This document shows positions 9,614 through 18,557 of a stretch of 52,010 nucleotides of DNA, piece after piece. Position 1 is the stretch's first letter; every line of letters starts with the position of its first letter. The position numbers and the translations under genes were made by a program. Under the pieces are notes generated by a model. That model did no database searches, was not told the origin of the DNA, and saw only the letters and a program-made list of their open reading frames with translations. The DNA is from Pseudarthrobacter cellobiosi (GTDB lineage: Bacteria > Actinomycetota > Actinomycetes > Actinomycetales > Micrococcaceae), in assembly GCF_023913755.1 (NCBI RefSeq), contig NZ_JAMXBJ010000044.1:1-52010 (forward strand), in the 5' to 3' direction.

Positions 9614-9690
9614 CAGCACCGCGGTCCAGGCACAAAGAGCAGTGCCGGCAGCCCGGCTGCCGGCAGTACAACAAGGAAGAGATACGAACT

Positions 9691-10818
9691 TTGAGCAGCC
9701 ACTACGACGTCCTCGGAGTCTCGCCGGAAGCCACCGGGGAAGAGATCAAGAAGGCCTACCGCAAGCTGGCCCGCACTCTTCACCCGGACGTAAACCCCGG
9801 GGACGATGCATCGGACCGCTTCAAGGCCGTGACCCATGCCTACGAGGTGCTTTCGGACCCTCAGAAGCGCCGGATCTATGACACCACCGGCAATGAGAAC
9901 GGCACCGACAACGGGTTCGGCGGAGGCGGATACTCCGGCCAGGGCTTCGCGTTCCAGGACATCTTCGACACGTTCTTCGGGGCCGGCGGCACCTCCGGCC
10001 CCGCGTCCCGGGTCCGCCGCGGCCAGGACGCGCTGATCAGTGTACGGATCGAACTCCGCGATGCCGTGTTCGGCGTCAACCGGAAACTCGAAGTGGACAC
10101 AGCCGTCACCTGCCCCACCTGCAACGGGTCATGCTGCCGCGAAGGCAGCAACCCTGTCCGCTGCGATATCTGCGGCGGCAGCGGCCAGGTCCAGCGCGCG
10201 GTGCGCTCCATCCTGGGCCAGGTCATGACGGCGGCCCCGTGTGGCAGTTGCGAAGGCTTCGGGACGGTCATCAAGGACCCCTGCAACGAATGCAGCGGCC
10301 AAGGCCGCATCCGCAGCCGGCGGTCGCTCACCATCAAGGTGCCGGCCGGTGTTGCCACAGGCACCCGGATCCAGCTCTCCGGGCAGGGCGAAGCAGGCCC
10401 GGCCGGAGGACCGTCCGGGGACCTGTACGTGGAACTCCGGGTCAACAACGACGCCACATACGCGCGCGACGGTGACGACCTGCACGCAACGCTGCACATC
10501 CCCATGACAGCTGCCGCCCTGGGTACCGAGCTGTCACTGGAAACCTTTGACGGGCTGCAGGAGATCGACGTCAAGTCAGGGACGCAGTCCGGGGAGATCA
10601 TCACGCTCCGTGGACTCGGCGTGACGCACCTGCGCGGTTACGGCCGCGGTGACCTGATGGTCCATCTGCAGGTGGAGACTCCGGCCAAGCTGGATGCCGC
10701 GCAGGAGGATCTCCTGCGGCAGTTGGCGAAGCTGCGGGGCGAGCAGTTCACGGAAGGCAAACTGGCTGCCAGCGGCGGCGTCTTTGCCAAGCTGCGGGAC
10801 CGGTTCGGTAACCTGTAA
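9691..10818 (+). CDS. dnaJ: Molecular chaperone DnaJ
   Basis: Hsp40 co-chaperone that stimulates DnaK and delivers substrates. The 375 residues comprise a J-domain (1-70, HPD at 31-33), a Gly-rich segment (about 72-105), a zinc domain with four repeats (CPTCNGSC, CDICGGSG, CGSCEGFG, CNECSGQG) and C-terminal substrate-binding domains. The first zinc repeat has C in place of the last G of CxxCxGxG, as in other actinobacterial DnaJ2 proteins. The start is a TTG at 9691 with AAGGAAGA about 9 bases upstream. It lies 2 bases before rsmE. Confidence 0.96.
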   Translation: MSSHYDVLGVSPEATGEEIKKAYRKLARTLHPDVNPGDDASDRFKAVTHAYEVLSDPQKRRIYDTTGNENGTDNGFGGGGYSGQGFAFQDIFDTFFGAGGTSGPASRVRRGQDALISVRIELRDAVFGVNRKLEVDTAVTCPTCNGSCCREGSNPVRCDICGGSGQVQRAVRSILGQVMTAAPCGSCEGFGTVIKDPCNECSGQGRIRSRRSLTIKVPAGVATGTRIQLSGQGEAGPAGGPSGDLYVELRVNNDATYARDGDDLHATLHIPMTAAALGTELSLETFDGLQEIDVKSGTQSGEIITLRGLGVTHLRGYGRGDLMVHLQVETPAKLDAAQEDLLRQLAKLRGEQFTEGKLAASGGVFAKLRDRFGNL

Positions 10819-10820
10819 CG

Positions 10821-11603
10821 GTGAGCAATCCCGTTTTCTTCAGCGGTGCCGGGTCGCTGGACGAGCTGGTGCCCGGTGCCCGATTTGTCCTTCAAGGGCC
10901 GGAGGCACGCCACGCCGTGACCGTAAAACGGCTATCTCCCGGAGAAGCAGTGGACATTGCCGACGGCGCCGGAAAGCGGCTGACAGGAACTGTTGTCTCG
11001 GCGTCGCCCGCGGAGCTCACCGTGGAATGCGACGCCCTCGTGGTGGAGGACCGGCCCGACATCCGGCTGGTGCTGGTGCAGGCCCTGGCCAAGGGGGACC
11101 GCGATGAACTGGCCGTGGAAACGGCAACCGAACTCGGGATCGATGCCGTAGTTCCCTGGCAGTCCGAGCGATCAATTGTCCGCTGGAAGGGTGAGCGCGC
11201 GGCCAAGGCCCACGCAAAATGGCAGTCCGTGGTCACTGCCGCCGCCAAGCAGGCACGCCGCGCCTGGATCCCCGAGGTGCGCGCCGCCGTCGAAACGCCA
11301 GGCCTTACGGCGGCCGTGGCGGCAGCGGATCTGGCCGTAATCCTGCACGAAGACGCGGTCCGACCGCTCCGGTCTGTCCTGGAATCATGGCAGGGCACCC
11401 AGGCTGACGCCGGACCCCTGGAAATTCTGCTCATCGTTGGCCCGGAAGGCGGAATCAGTCCTCGCGAAGTCACCCGGCTTTGCGACGCCGGTGCCGTGAC
11501 GGCGCTCCTGGGACACCACGTCCTGAGGTCATCCACGGCCGGACCGGCAGCGGTTGTTCTGGCGAGCGATGTACTGGGACGCTGGACAGCCCCGGTATCC
11601 TGA
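10821..11603 (+). CDS. rsmE: 16S rRNA (uracil(1498)-N(3))-methyltransferase
   Basis: RsmE methylates U1498 of 16S rRNA using SAM. The 260-residue SPOUT-type protein has an N-terminal PUA-like region (FVLQGPEARHAVTVKRLSPG) and the knotted C-terminal SAM site with IVGPEGGISPREV and LGHHVLRSSTAGPAA. The GTG start is 2 bases after dnaJ, implying translational coupling. It converges on the GerMN lipoprotein gene with 9 bases between the two stops. Confidence 0.94.
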   Translation: MSNPVFFSGAGSLDELVPGARFVLQGPEARHAVTVKRLSPGEAVDIADGAGKRLTGTVVSASPAELTVECDALVVEDRPDIRLVLVQALAKGDRDELAVETATELGIDAVVPWQSERSIVRWKGERAAKAHAKWQSVVTAAAKQARRAWIPEVRAAVETPGLTAAVAAADLAVILHEDAVRPLRSVLESWQGTQADAGPLEILLIVGPEGGISPREVTRLCDAGAVTALLGHHVLRSSTAGPAAVVLASDVLGRWTAPVS

Positions 11604-11612
11604 GGCCGCCTG

Positions 11613-12569
11613 CTACCGGACGTTGAAGTTCCGCGTATCCACATTCAGCTCCTGGCTGGTGCCGGCCGCATCCACCTGCGAAACGCGGAGCTCGTAACTC
11701 CCGGCGGACAGGCTAAGGGCAAGCGTAAACACTCCGGACTGGGCCGCTTCGGCAGCTGCAGTGGTCTCCCCGGTGAGGTAGGGCGTCTTGTTCCCGTTCG
11801 CTTCGGCCTGCAGGATCTGCCAGCGGAGCTTACCGCCCGGAACGGTGCTGCGGCCGGTGATCTTGACGCTTCCGCCGGCCAGGTCCGTCCCTTCCTGCGG
11901 ATCGATGATCCACACGGGCGCCACCATTCCGGCAGCTCGGGACATGGGGTCGCCAAGCTGGACGTGGTCGAAGGCAACGTAGTCGGTGTGGCTATCCACC
12001 AGGATCCTGACCTGGATCTGCTGGCCGGAATCGATCAGGCCGGAGCTCGCAGCCGCTGCCGTAGCGGTAAAGACCAACTGCTGAATGGCGCGGCCAGCCA
12101 TGTCGGCGTCGAGATTGCTGTTAAATGCATCCTCCGAGATGTCGACGGTAATGACGTTCTTGCCGGAAATGGACGAGGCGAGTTTCTCGGGATTCTGCCA
12201 GGGCGTGAAGAAATCCGGGTCCAGCGGCTTCTCGGACATCATGGCCCGCAGGGCGCGGGTCACTGGATTCTCCTGCTCCGGCACGTCCCGGAACTCCCGG
12301 TACAGGAACGCGTTGCTGTTGCTTCGGCCAATCCAATAGACCGGTGCCTTATTCGAAGACTGTGTAGTTTCCAGGGGCGCGCTGGTGGAAGGTGCCCCGG
12401 GGGAGCTGGTGGCGGCAGCGCTGGAGTTTGCCGTCAGGTTGGGCTCAGGGCTGGGGTCCGCGATACAACCGGTGAGAAGGAGGAATGCTGGCAGTAGGCC
12501 CAGGAGACGTTGCGGACGGAAACGTGGCGCGGCGCGCCTGACACTGAGGGTGGTCGCTGTTTCCGGCAC
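11613..12569 (-). CDS. GerMN/Gmad2-domain lipoprotein
   Basis: The 318-residue product has an Arg-rich N-terminus, a hydrophobic stretch and a lipobox (LLTGC, Cys about residue 28), then a Ser/Thr/Ala linker. A GerMN-type domain follows (about 70-200, with NVITVDISEDAFNSNLD) and a C-terminal Ig-like Gmad2 domain (about 215-318, starting VAPVWIIDPQEGTDLAGG). These domains occur in envelope lipoproteins; the cellular role is unknown. A longer open frame reaches 13046, but the GTG at 12569 places the signal peptide correctly and has GGAAAGGA upstream. Confidence 0.85.
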   Translation of the reverse strand: MPETATTLSVRRAAPRFRPQRLLGLLPAFLLLTGCIADPSPEPNLTANSSAAATSSPGAPSTSAPLETTQSSNKAPVYWIGRSNSNAFLYREFRDVPEQENPVTRALRAMMSEKPLDPDFFTPWQNPEKLASSISGKNVITVDISEDAFNSNLDADMAGRAIQQLVFTATAAAASSGLIDSGQQIQVRILVDSHTDYVAFDHVQLGDPMSRAAGMVAPVWIIDPQEGTDLAGGSVKITGRSTVPGGKLRWQILQAEANGNKTPYLTGETTAAAEAAQSGVFTLALSLSAGSYELRVSQVDAAGTSQELNVDTRNFNVR

Positions 12570-12939
12570 TCTCGTGGCCTGTCCTTTCCTGCTGTGAAAT
12601 GGCGAGGCCTGGGCCCCGTGAGCCGGTCCCCGGACGGCTGTGATTTCCAGCATCGCATAGCCAGCTCCGCCAAAAGGACCGAATCCGGGCTGCCGGCCCA
12701 ACTGCAACGGGAACGATATGAGCCCGATATGAAGTTGATACCTAATGACGCCAACCGTCCCGCAGCAAGCCGGTGACGGGCACCCTCGCCGGAGACCGCC
12801 GGACGCTGCCGGGAGGTGCCTCCTGGCGTAAGATGGAAGGACTCCGCTGGCTCCTGCGTGCCCGGCAACAGCCCCCACGCAGTAGCCGGCGCACTTAAAT
12901 TTCGAACTGGAGGAGACCACGGGCCTGCGGGCCAGCACC
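12570..12939. other. Divergent intergenic region between the GerMN lipoprotein and phoH
   Basis: This 370-base stretch has no convincing gene. It holds two close copies of CGATATGA (about 12714 and 12726) on the lipoprotein side, and a TAAGAT box at 12829-12834 that could start phoH transcription with a leader of about 100 bases. A small GGAGGTGCCTCC hairpin precedes that box. Confidence 0.4.
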
Positions 12940-14025
12940 ATGACTGAATCAGCGAACGGAAAGCGCCGGCTCAATACTGACCGCGCCGCCGGAGAATTCC
13001 CCCATTCACTTCCCGGTGTCCGGACGGAGGTGGTTCTCTTTGACAACTCCGATCAGATGGTCCAATCGCTCGGCAGCCATGACGAGGCCCTGCGATACAT
13101 CGAAGAGCAGTTCCCGTCCGTTAACTTCCACGTCCGCGGAAACGAACTGTCCATCAGCGGCCCTGCCAACGAAGTTCCCCGCATCATGCGGCTGCTGCAT
13201 GAAGTGCGCGGCCTCGTGGCCCGCGGCACAGTCATCAGCCCTGCGGTGTTGCACCAGCTCGTCGCGTTGCTCCGCAGCCAGTCATTGCAGAACCCTGTGG
13301 ACGTCCTCACCCATGACATCCTCTCCAGCCGGGGGAAGACCATCCGGCCCAAGACCCTGAACCAGAAGAACTACGTGGACGCGATTGATGCGAACACGGT
13401 GATCTTCGGGATTGGCCCTGCAGGCACGGGTAAGACGTACCTCGCGATGGCCAAGGCCGTCCAGGCGCTGCAGCAGAAAGAAGTCAGCCGCATTATCCTG
13501 ACCCGGCCCGCAGTCGAGGCCGGCGAACGTCTGGGGTTCCTGCCGGGCACCCTGAGCGACAAGATCGATCCCTACCTGCGACCGCTGTACGACGCGCTGC
13601 ACGACATGATGGACCCCGAGTCAATCCCGCGCCTGATGGCCGCCGGGACCATCGAAGTGGCGCCGCTGGCTTACATGCGTGGCCGCACGCTCAACGACGC
13701 GTTCATCATCCTGGACGAAGCGCAGAACACCACACCCGAACAGATGAAGATGTTCCTCACGCGTTTGGGCTTTGGGTCAAAAATGGTGGTCACCGGAGAC
13801 GTCACCCAGGTGGACCTGCCCTTCGGCACCCGCTCGGGGCTGCGGATCGTGGAGGAGATCCTACAGGGAATCGAGGACGTGAACTTCACCATCCTGGACT
13901 CCACAGACGTAGTCCGCCACCGGCTTGTGGGCGACATCGTGCGTGCCTACAGTCTCTGGGACGATGTCCAGCGGAACAAAGTAAAACACTCGGTAAGCCG
14001 GGAAAAGCGGGGGGAAAACGCGTGA
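12940..14025 (+). CDS. phoH: PhoH family ATPase
   Basis: A 361-residue PhoH-like P-loop protein, a family linked to RNA metabolism and usually found next to ybeY. The N-terminal part (30-115) is KH-like; the ATPase core has Walker A GPAGTGKT (159-166) and Walker B FIILDEAQN. The ATG at 12940 is the first usual start codon, but its GGAGGAG site lies about 25 bases upstream. A CTG at 12925 would be better spaced, so the true start is uncertain. It overlaps ybeY by 4 bases. Confidence 0.92.
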   Translation: MTESANGKRRLNTDRAAGEFPHSLPGVRTEVVLFDNSDQMVQSLGSHDEALRYIEEQFPSVNFHVRGNELSISGPANEVPRIMRLLHEVRGLVARGTVISPAVLHQLVALLRSQSLQNPVDVLTHDILSSRGKTIRPKTLNQKNYVDAIDANTVIFGIGPAGTGKTYLAMAKAVQALQQKEVSRIILTRPAVEAGERLGFLPGTLSDKIDPYLRPLYDALHDMMDPESIPRLMAAGTIEVAPLAYMRGRTLNDAFIILDEAQNTTPEQMKMFLTRLGFGSKMVVTGDVTQVDLPFGTRSGLRIVEEILQGIEDVNFTILDSTDVVRHRLVGDIVRAYSLWDDVQRNKVKHSVSREKRGENA

Positions 14026-14495
14026 GCATTGAGGTAAACAACGAATCCGGCATCCAGGTTGAAGAAGCGGAGCTCGTGGCGCTGTCCCGGTATGTTTTCG
14101 AGCAGCTTTACATCCACCCGCAGGCTGAACTCTCCATTCTCCTGGTGGATGAACCTGCCATGGAAAAGCTCCACATCGAGCTTATGGACGAGCCCGGATC
14201 CACCGACGTGCTCTCGGTCCCCATGGACGAACTGACCCCCGGCACGCCGGACCGGCCCACTCCCCAAGGGATGCTGGGTGACATCGCCGTCTGCCCCCAG
14301 GTGGCGCAGGTGCAGGCCGTCAACGCCGGGCACTCCCTGCAGGATGAGATGCTGCTGCTGACCACACATGGGATCCTCCACCTGCTCGGCTATGACCACG
14401 CAGAGCCCGAGGAAAAGGAAGAAATGTTCGGCCTCCAGCGCCAGCTGCTTTCCGGCTTCACCGGCAAAGAAGCACCTGCCGAGACCACGCAGTGA
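14022..14495 (+). CDS. ybeY: rRNA maturation endoribonuclease YbeY
   Basis: YbeY is a zinc-dependent RNase involved in 16S rRNA 3'-end maturation and ribosome quality control. The 157-residue product carries the metal motif H116-x3-H120-x5-H126 (HGILHLLGYDH). The GTG start overlaps the phoH stop (GTGA), and its own stop overlaps the next gene in the same way, so the three are translationally coupled. Confidence 0.96.
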   Translation: MSIEVNNESGIQVEEAELVALSRYVFEQLYIHPQAELSILLVDEPAMEKLHIELMDEPGSTDVLSVPMDELTPGTPDRPTPQGMLGDIAVCPQVAQVQAVNAGHSLQDEMLLLTTHGILHLLGYDHAEPEEKEEMFGLQRQLLSGFTGKEAPAETTQ

Positions 14496-15823
14496 CGCCC
14501 CTGCTCCTTGTCGGCATGGCCCTGGCGTTCCTCGGTACCGCAGCACTCTTGACCGCAGCCGAGGCCGCGTTCACGTTCCTTTCCCGGCATGACGCCGAAG
14601 ACGCCCTGCTGAAAAGCCGCGGAAACGCCATGAAGCGCATCCTGGCCCACCCGGTGGCACACATCCGGGCCTTGCGGTTCTGGCGGGTCTGGTTCGAGAT
14701 GGCTTCAGCCGTAGCGGTGGCCGTCCTGCTCCACAGCCTGCTGGACAACGTCTGGCTGGCCGGGCTGGCCGCCACCGGGATTATGGCCCTGCTCGGCTTC
14801 GTCATCGTCGGCGTTTCCCCGCGGCAGCTCGGCAGGCTGCATTCGGCCGCAGTCGTCCGCTCCACAGCACCGCTGATCAGGTACCTGACGTGGGTCCTCG
14901 GACCCATCCCGGGGTGGCTCGTGGCGCTGGGCAGTGCCGCCGCTCCCGGCGCTCCGGCGGGTGATGACGCGTTCTTCAGCGAACAGGAATTCCGCGAACT
15001 TGTGGACCGCGCATCCGAATCGGACATGATCGAAGACACCGAAGCTGAAATGATCCAATCAGTCTTTGACTTCGGCGACACCCTGGTGCGCGCCGTGATG
15101 GTGCCCCGGACGGATATCCTCAGCATCGACGCCGGCTCCAGCCTCAGGCGGGCCATGTCAATGTTCCTGCGGTCGGGCTATTCGCGGATCCCCGTGATCC
15201 GCGACAACACGGACCAGATCCTCGGAATCGTCTACCTCAAGGACGTTGCGGCGACGCTCCATGAGCTCGGGCCCGACGACGAACAGCCCCCGGTCGAAGC
15301 TCTGGCCCGCGAGGTCCGGTACGTCCCGGAGTCCAAGCCGGTGAGCGATCTGCTGCGGGAACTGCAGAAGGAGTCAACACACGTTGCCATCGTGATCGAC
15401 GAATACGGCGGCACGGCCGGCCTTGTCACCCTCGAGGACCTCATCGAGGAAATTGTCGGCGAAATCGTGGACGAGTATGACACCGAAAGCGCCGAGGCCG
15501 TGGCCCTGGGCGGCGGTTCCTACCGGGTGAGCGCCCGGATGAGCATCGACGACCTCGGCGAACTGTTCGACATAGAGCTCGACGATGACGAGGTTGACAC
15601 TGTGGGCGGGCTGCTGGCCAAGGCCCTGGGCCGCGTTCCCATTGTGGGCAGCCGCGTGGTGGTGGGCGGCATCTCGCTGCTCGCCGAACGGCTCGAGGGC
15701 CGCCGCAACCGCGTCAGCCACATCATTGCCTCAGCAGTACCAAAAGCAGACACTGACCTTGAAGACCTCCTCGACGAGGCGAAAGCAACCCAGCAGGGAG
15801 TTCCACGTGAGCAAGAAAAGTAA
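14492..15823 (+). CDS. Hemolysin-family membrane protein (CNNM domain, CBS pair, CorC/HlyC domain)
   Basis: The 443-residue protein has an N-terminal membrane domain of the DUF21/CNNM type (about 1-160, several hydrophobic segments), two CBS domains (about 200-325, VMVPRTDIL ... IPVIRDNTDQILGIVYLKD) and a C-terminal CorC_HlyC domain (about 345-425). Members are implicated in Mg2+ or Co2+ handling; the hemolysin name is historical. It overlaps ybeY by 4 bases and era by 17 bases, the usual ybeY-corC-era arrangement. Confidence 0.92.
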   Translation: MTPLLLVGMALAFLGTAALLTAAEAAFTFLSRHDAEDALLKSRGNAMKRILAHPVAHIRALRFWRVWFEMASAVAVAVLLHSLLDNVWLAGLAATGIMALLGFVIVGVSPRQLGRLHSAAVVRSTAPLIRYLTWVLGPIPGWLVALGSAAAPGAPAGDDAFFSEQEFRELVDRASESDMIEDTEAEMIQSVFDFGDTLVRAVMVPRTDILSIDAGSSLRRAMSMFLRSGYSRIPVIRDNTDQILGIVYLKDVAATLHELGPDDEQPPVEALAREVRYVPESKPVSDLLRELQKESTHVAIVIDEYGGTAGLVTLEDLIEEIVGEIVDEYDTESAEAVALGGGSYRVSARMSIDDLGELFDIELDDDEVDTVGGLLAKALGRVPIVGSRVVVGGISLLAERLEGRRNRVSHIIASAVPKADTDLEDLLDEAKATQQGVPREQEK

Positions 15824-16781
15824 TCGTCCGGCCAACCCGGATTCGGCCGCAGAAGACTTCGGCGGCTACAGGGCAGGCTTTGCGGTCCTCGTGGGGCGGC
15901 CTAACGCAGGAAAATCAACCCTGACGAACGCACTGGTGGGCCAGAAGGTGGCGATCACCTCCGCAAAGCCGCAGACCACGCGCCACACCATCCGGGGGAT
16001 CGTGCACCGCGATGACGCCCAGCTGATCCTGGTGGATACCCCGGGCCTGCACCGCCCCCGCACGCTGCTGGGAAAGCGGCTGAACGAACTCGTCGCCGAC
16101 ACCCTCGCCGAGGTCGACGCGATCGGCTTCTGCCTGCCCGCCAACGAGAAAATCGGCCCGGGCGACAAGTACATCGCCGCCCAGCTCGCCGCCATCGGCA
16201 ACAAGCCGGTCATCGCGATCGTCACCAAGGCGGACACAGTGGACCGGCAGGCGCTCACCGAGCAGTTGCTCGCCGTCGCAGCACTGGGCCGGGATGTCAT
16301 CGGCGAGGACGGCTGGAAGGACATCGTCCCGGTCTCCGCCACCGACGGCTTCCAGGTGGACACCCTCGCAGACGTCCTGATCAGCCACATGCCGGCGTCG
16401 CCGCCCCTTTATCCGGACGGTCACCTGACGGACGAGCCCGAAGCCGTGATGATCGCCGAGCTCATCCGGGAAGCTGCCCTCGAAGGCGTCCGCGACGAAC
16501 TGCCCCACTCCCTGGCCGTCGTCGTCGATGAGATTGTTCCGCGTGAGGGCCGGCCCGAAGACAGGCCCTTCCTCGACGTCCGGGTTAATCTCTATGTGGA
16601 ACGTTCGTCCCAGAAGGCCATCATCATCGGCAAGGGCGGTGCACGGCTCCGGGAAGTCGGCACCAACGCACGCAAGGGGATCGAGGCGCTGCTCGGTGCC
16701 CGCATCTACCTTGACCTGCATGTGAAGGTGGCCAAGGACTGGCAGCGCGACCCGAAGCAGCTGGTCAAGCTCGGCTTCTGA
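15807..16781 (+). CDS. era: GTPase Era
   Basis: Era binds the 3' end of 16S rRNA and acts in 30S maturation. The 324-residue product has G1 GRPNAGKS (30-37), G3 DTPGLHRPR, G4 TKAD and a C-terminal KH domain with IIGKGGARLREVG. The frame is open further upstream, but the GTG at 15807 has AGGGAG about 7 bases upstream and gives the family length. It is the last gene of the phoH-ybeY-corC-era operon, so RNA-processing functions cluster here. Confidence 0.96.
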   Translation: MSKKSNRPANPDSAAEDFGGYRAGFAVLVGRPNAGKSTLTNALVGQKVAITSAKPQTTRHTIRGIVHRDDAQLILVDTPGLHRPRTLLGKRLNELVADTLAEVDAIGFCLPANEKIGPGDKYIAAQLAAIGNKPVIAIVTKADTVDRQALTEQLLAVAALGRDVIGEDGWKDIVPVSATDGFQVDTLADVLISHMPASPPLYPDGHLTDEPEAVMIAELIREAALEGVRDELPHSLAVVVDEIVPREGRPEDRPFLDVRVNLYVERSSQKAIIIGKGGARLREVGTNARKGIEALLGARIYLDLHVKVAKDWQRDPKQLVKLGF

Positions 16782-16881
16782 CGCTGCCCCTTTCGCTTTA
16801 CCCGGCCGGTCGTCGGGAAGTTCCCAGACTGGGCAACTAAAATAGGCCGGATTCAATTTTTTCGAGGAAGGTACACCACAC

Positions 16882-18456
16882 ATGGGGCGAGGCCGCGACA
16901 ATCGCGAGTACGGAGCTGACGCGTCAGCCGGGACCGGTCCGGTGTCCCGCCACGCTGATGCCACCGCCGTCGGCGTTGCCCGGCATCTCGGATCCCGGAG
17001 CCGGATGCCGGCCTGGCTGAAGGTGACCACTGCGGTGGTCACCATCCTGGTTGTCGGCGGTCTTGGCTTCGCAGGCTACTGGTATTTGCGGTTTCAGTCG
17101 AACATCACCACGGCACCGCTGAACGCCGGTGGCGCGGCGAACCCATCGGACGACAAATCGGGCCGGATGCAGATCCTGATCCTTGGCTCTGATACCAGGG
17201 ACGGCGCAAACGCGGAGTACGGCGCTGTGGAGGACTCAATAGGTTACGGCAAATCCGACGTCATGATGCTGATGGACGTATCGGCGGACAACAAGCGCGT
17301 CAGCGTCATCAGCTTCCCCCGGGACCTGCTGGTCGATATTCCGGAGTGCACCGACCAGAAGACCAAGCGGACGTATCCTGCCCGCAGCGGTGTCATGATC
17401 AACGAGGCCATGAATGAAGCCGGCATCGGCTGCGCCGTAGACACTGTCAACAAGCTGACTGGCATGGAGATCGATCACTTCATGATGGCGGACTTCACCG
17501 CAGTGAAGGAACTCTCCAACACGGTGGGCGGCGTTGACGTGTGCATCAGTGACGCGGTCTATGATCCTGACTCCCGGCTGCGCCTGCCGAAGGGCACGTC
17601 CGCCGTTCAGGGCGAAATGGCTCTTGCCTTCCTGCGGACCCGTCATGCCTTTGCTGACGGTGGAGACCTGGGCCGGATCAGGGCACAGCAGGGATTCCTG
17701 TCCTCCCTCACGCGTAAGATCAAGGACGACGGCACACTGTCTGACCCCTCTAAGATGCTGACCATTGCCGATGTTGTGACCAAGAACCTCACGGTGGATG
17801 AGGGGCTGGCCTCCGTGCCGTCGCTCGTGAGTATCGGTAGCCGGCTCAAGGACATCGATATCAGCAAGGTGGCGTTTGTGGCCGTGCCCACCACGCCGGC
17901 AGTCACGGACATCAACCGCCTGCAGATTGCCGAGCCCGCAGGGTCCCAGCTCTTTGCGGCCCTCCGCGAGGACGTGGACCTCACGGATCCGACAGCACCC
18001 ACCACGCCGTCCCCGGCGCCGACGGAAACAACAGCCACCCCAACAGAAACAGCCCCGGCGGTGCCGCGGTATGACAAGGCGCTGCAACCAGTCACCGTGG
18101 CCAACGGCAGCGGCGTCCCGGGACGCGCCCAGGAAATCGTGCAGGCGTTGATCACCGGTGGCTTCACCCAATCCGGGCCGTTTGAAGCCTCGGCGGTGGC
18201 GCAGAGCGTTGTCTACTACGGTACGGAATTCGCCGACGTCGCAACTGACGTGGCTGCGCTGCTGGGGATCCCGGCCGCGCAGGTCCAGCTGGCACCTCGC
18301 GTCGCGGGAGTCCAGGTCTACCTTGGAACTGACTTCACCACCGGGGCATCCTACGGAGCCGGTGCGGGTGCCGCCCTGCCCGAGGACATCGTCAACCAGA
18401 CGGCCGGCGATACCGTGTGCCAGCAGGCCAACCCTGTGCTGATCGTCCAGGACTGA
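16882..18456 (+). CDS. LCP (LytR-CpsA-Psr) family glycopolymer ligase with LytR_C domain
   Basis: LCP enzymes attach glycopolymers (teichoic-type acids or arabinogalactan) to peptidoglycan outside the membrane. The 524-residue protein has a cytoplasmic N-terminus, one membrane anchor (about 47-70), the LCP catalytic domain (about 95-290, with ILGSDTRDG, ISFPRDLLVDIP and FLRTRHAFADGGDLGRIRAQ), a Thr/Pro-rich linker (about 370-395) and a C-terminal LytR_C domain (about 400-490). The ATG has GAGGAAGG about 10 bases upstream. A TAAAAT box at 16838-16843 is a candidate promoter. A strong terminator follows. Confidence 0.93.
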   Translation: MGRGRDNREYGADASAGTGPVSRHADATAVGVARHLGSRSRMPAWLKVTTAVVTILVVGGLGFAGYWYLRFQSNITTAPLNAGGAANPSDDKSGRMQILILGSDTRDGANAEYGAVEDSIGYGKSDVMMLMDVSADNKRVSVISFPRDLLVDIPECTDQKTKRTYPARSGVMINEAMNEAGIGCAVDTVNKLTGMEIDHFMMADFTAVKELSNTVGGVDVCISDAVYDPDSRLRLPKGTSAVQGEMALAFLRTRHAFADGGDLGRIRAQQGFLSSLTRKIKDDGTLSDPSKMLTIADVVTKNLTVDEGLASVPSLVSIGSRLKDIDISKVAFVAVPTTPAVTDINRLQIAEPAGSQLFAALREDVDLTDPTAPTTPSPAPTETTATPTETAPAVPRYDKALQPVTVANGSGVPGRAQEIVQALITGGFTQSGPFEASAVAQSVVYYGTEFADVATDVAALLGIPAAQVQLAPRVAGVQVYLGTDFTTGASYGAGAGAALPEDIVNQTAGDTVCQQANPVLIVQD

Positions 18457-18461
18457 CAGCC

Positions 18462-18491
18462 GCACCACAGAAGACAGCACCACAGAAGACA
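18462..18491. repeat. 15-bp tandem duplication
   Basis: GCACCACAGAAGACA occurs twice head to tail (18462-18476, 18477-18491), with a partial third GCACC. It lies directly after the LCP stop codon and is non-coding, probably a replication-slippage duplication. Confidence 0.9.
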
Positions 18492-18503
18492 GCACCTCAG
18501 TCG

Positions 18504-18545
18504 ACACACAAGAGGCGGGGCCAGACGGCCCCGCCTCTTGTGTGT
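18504..18545. terminator. Strong bidirectional hairpin between the LCP and M13 peptidase genes
   Basis: A perfect 19-bp stem (ACACACAAGAGGCGGGGCC with its complement, loop AGAC) lies between the two convergent genes. Confidence 0.9.
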
Positions 18546-18557
18546 CCTGGAGGGTGA

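Noticed and set aside
18462..18496. Possible start of a CRISPR or VNTR array
   Set aside because: Only two full 15-base units without spacers are present.
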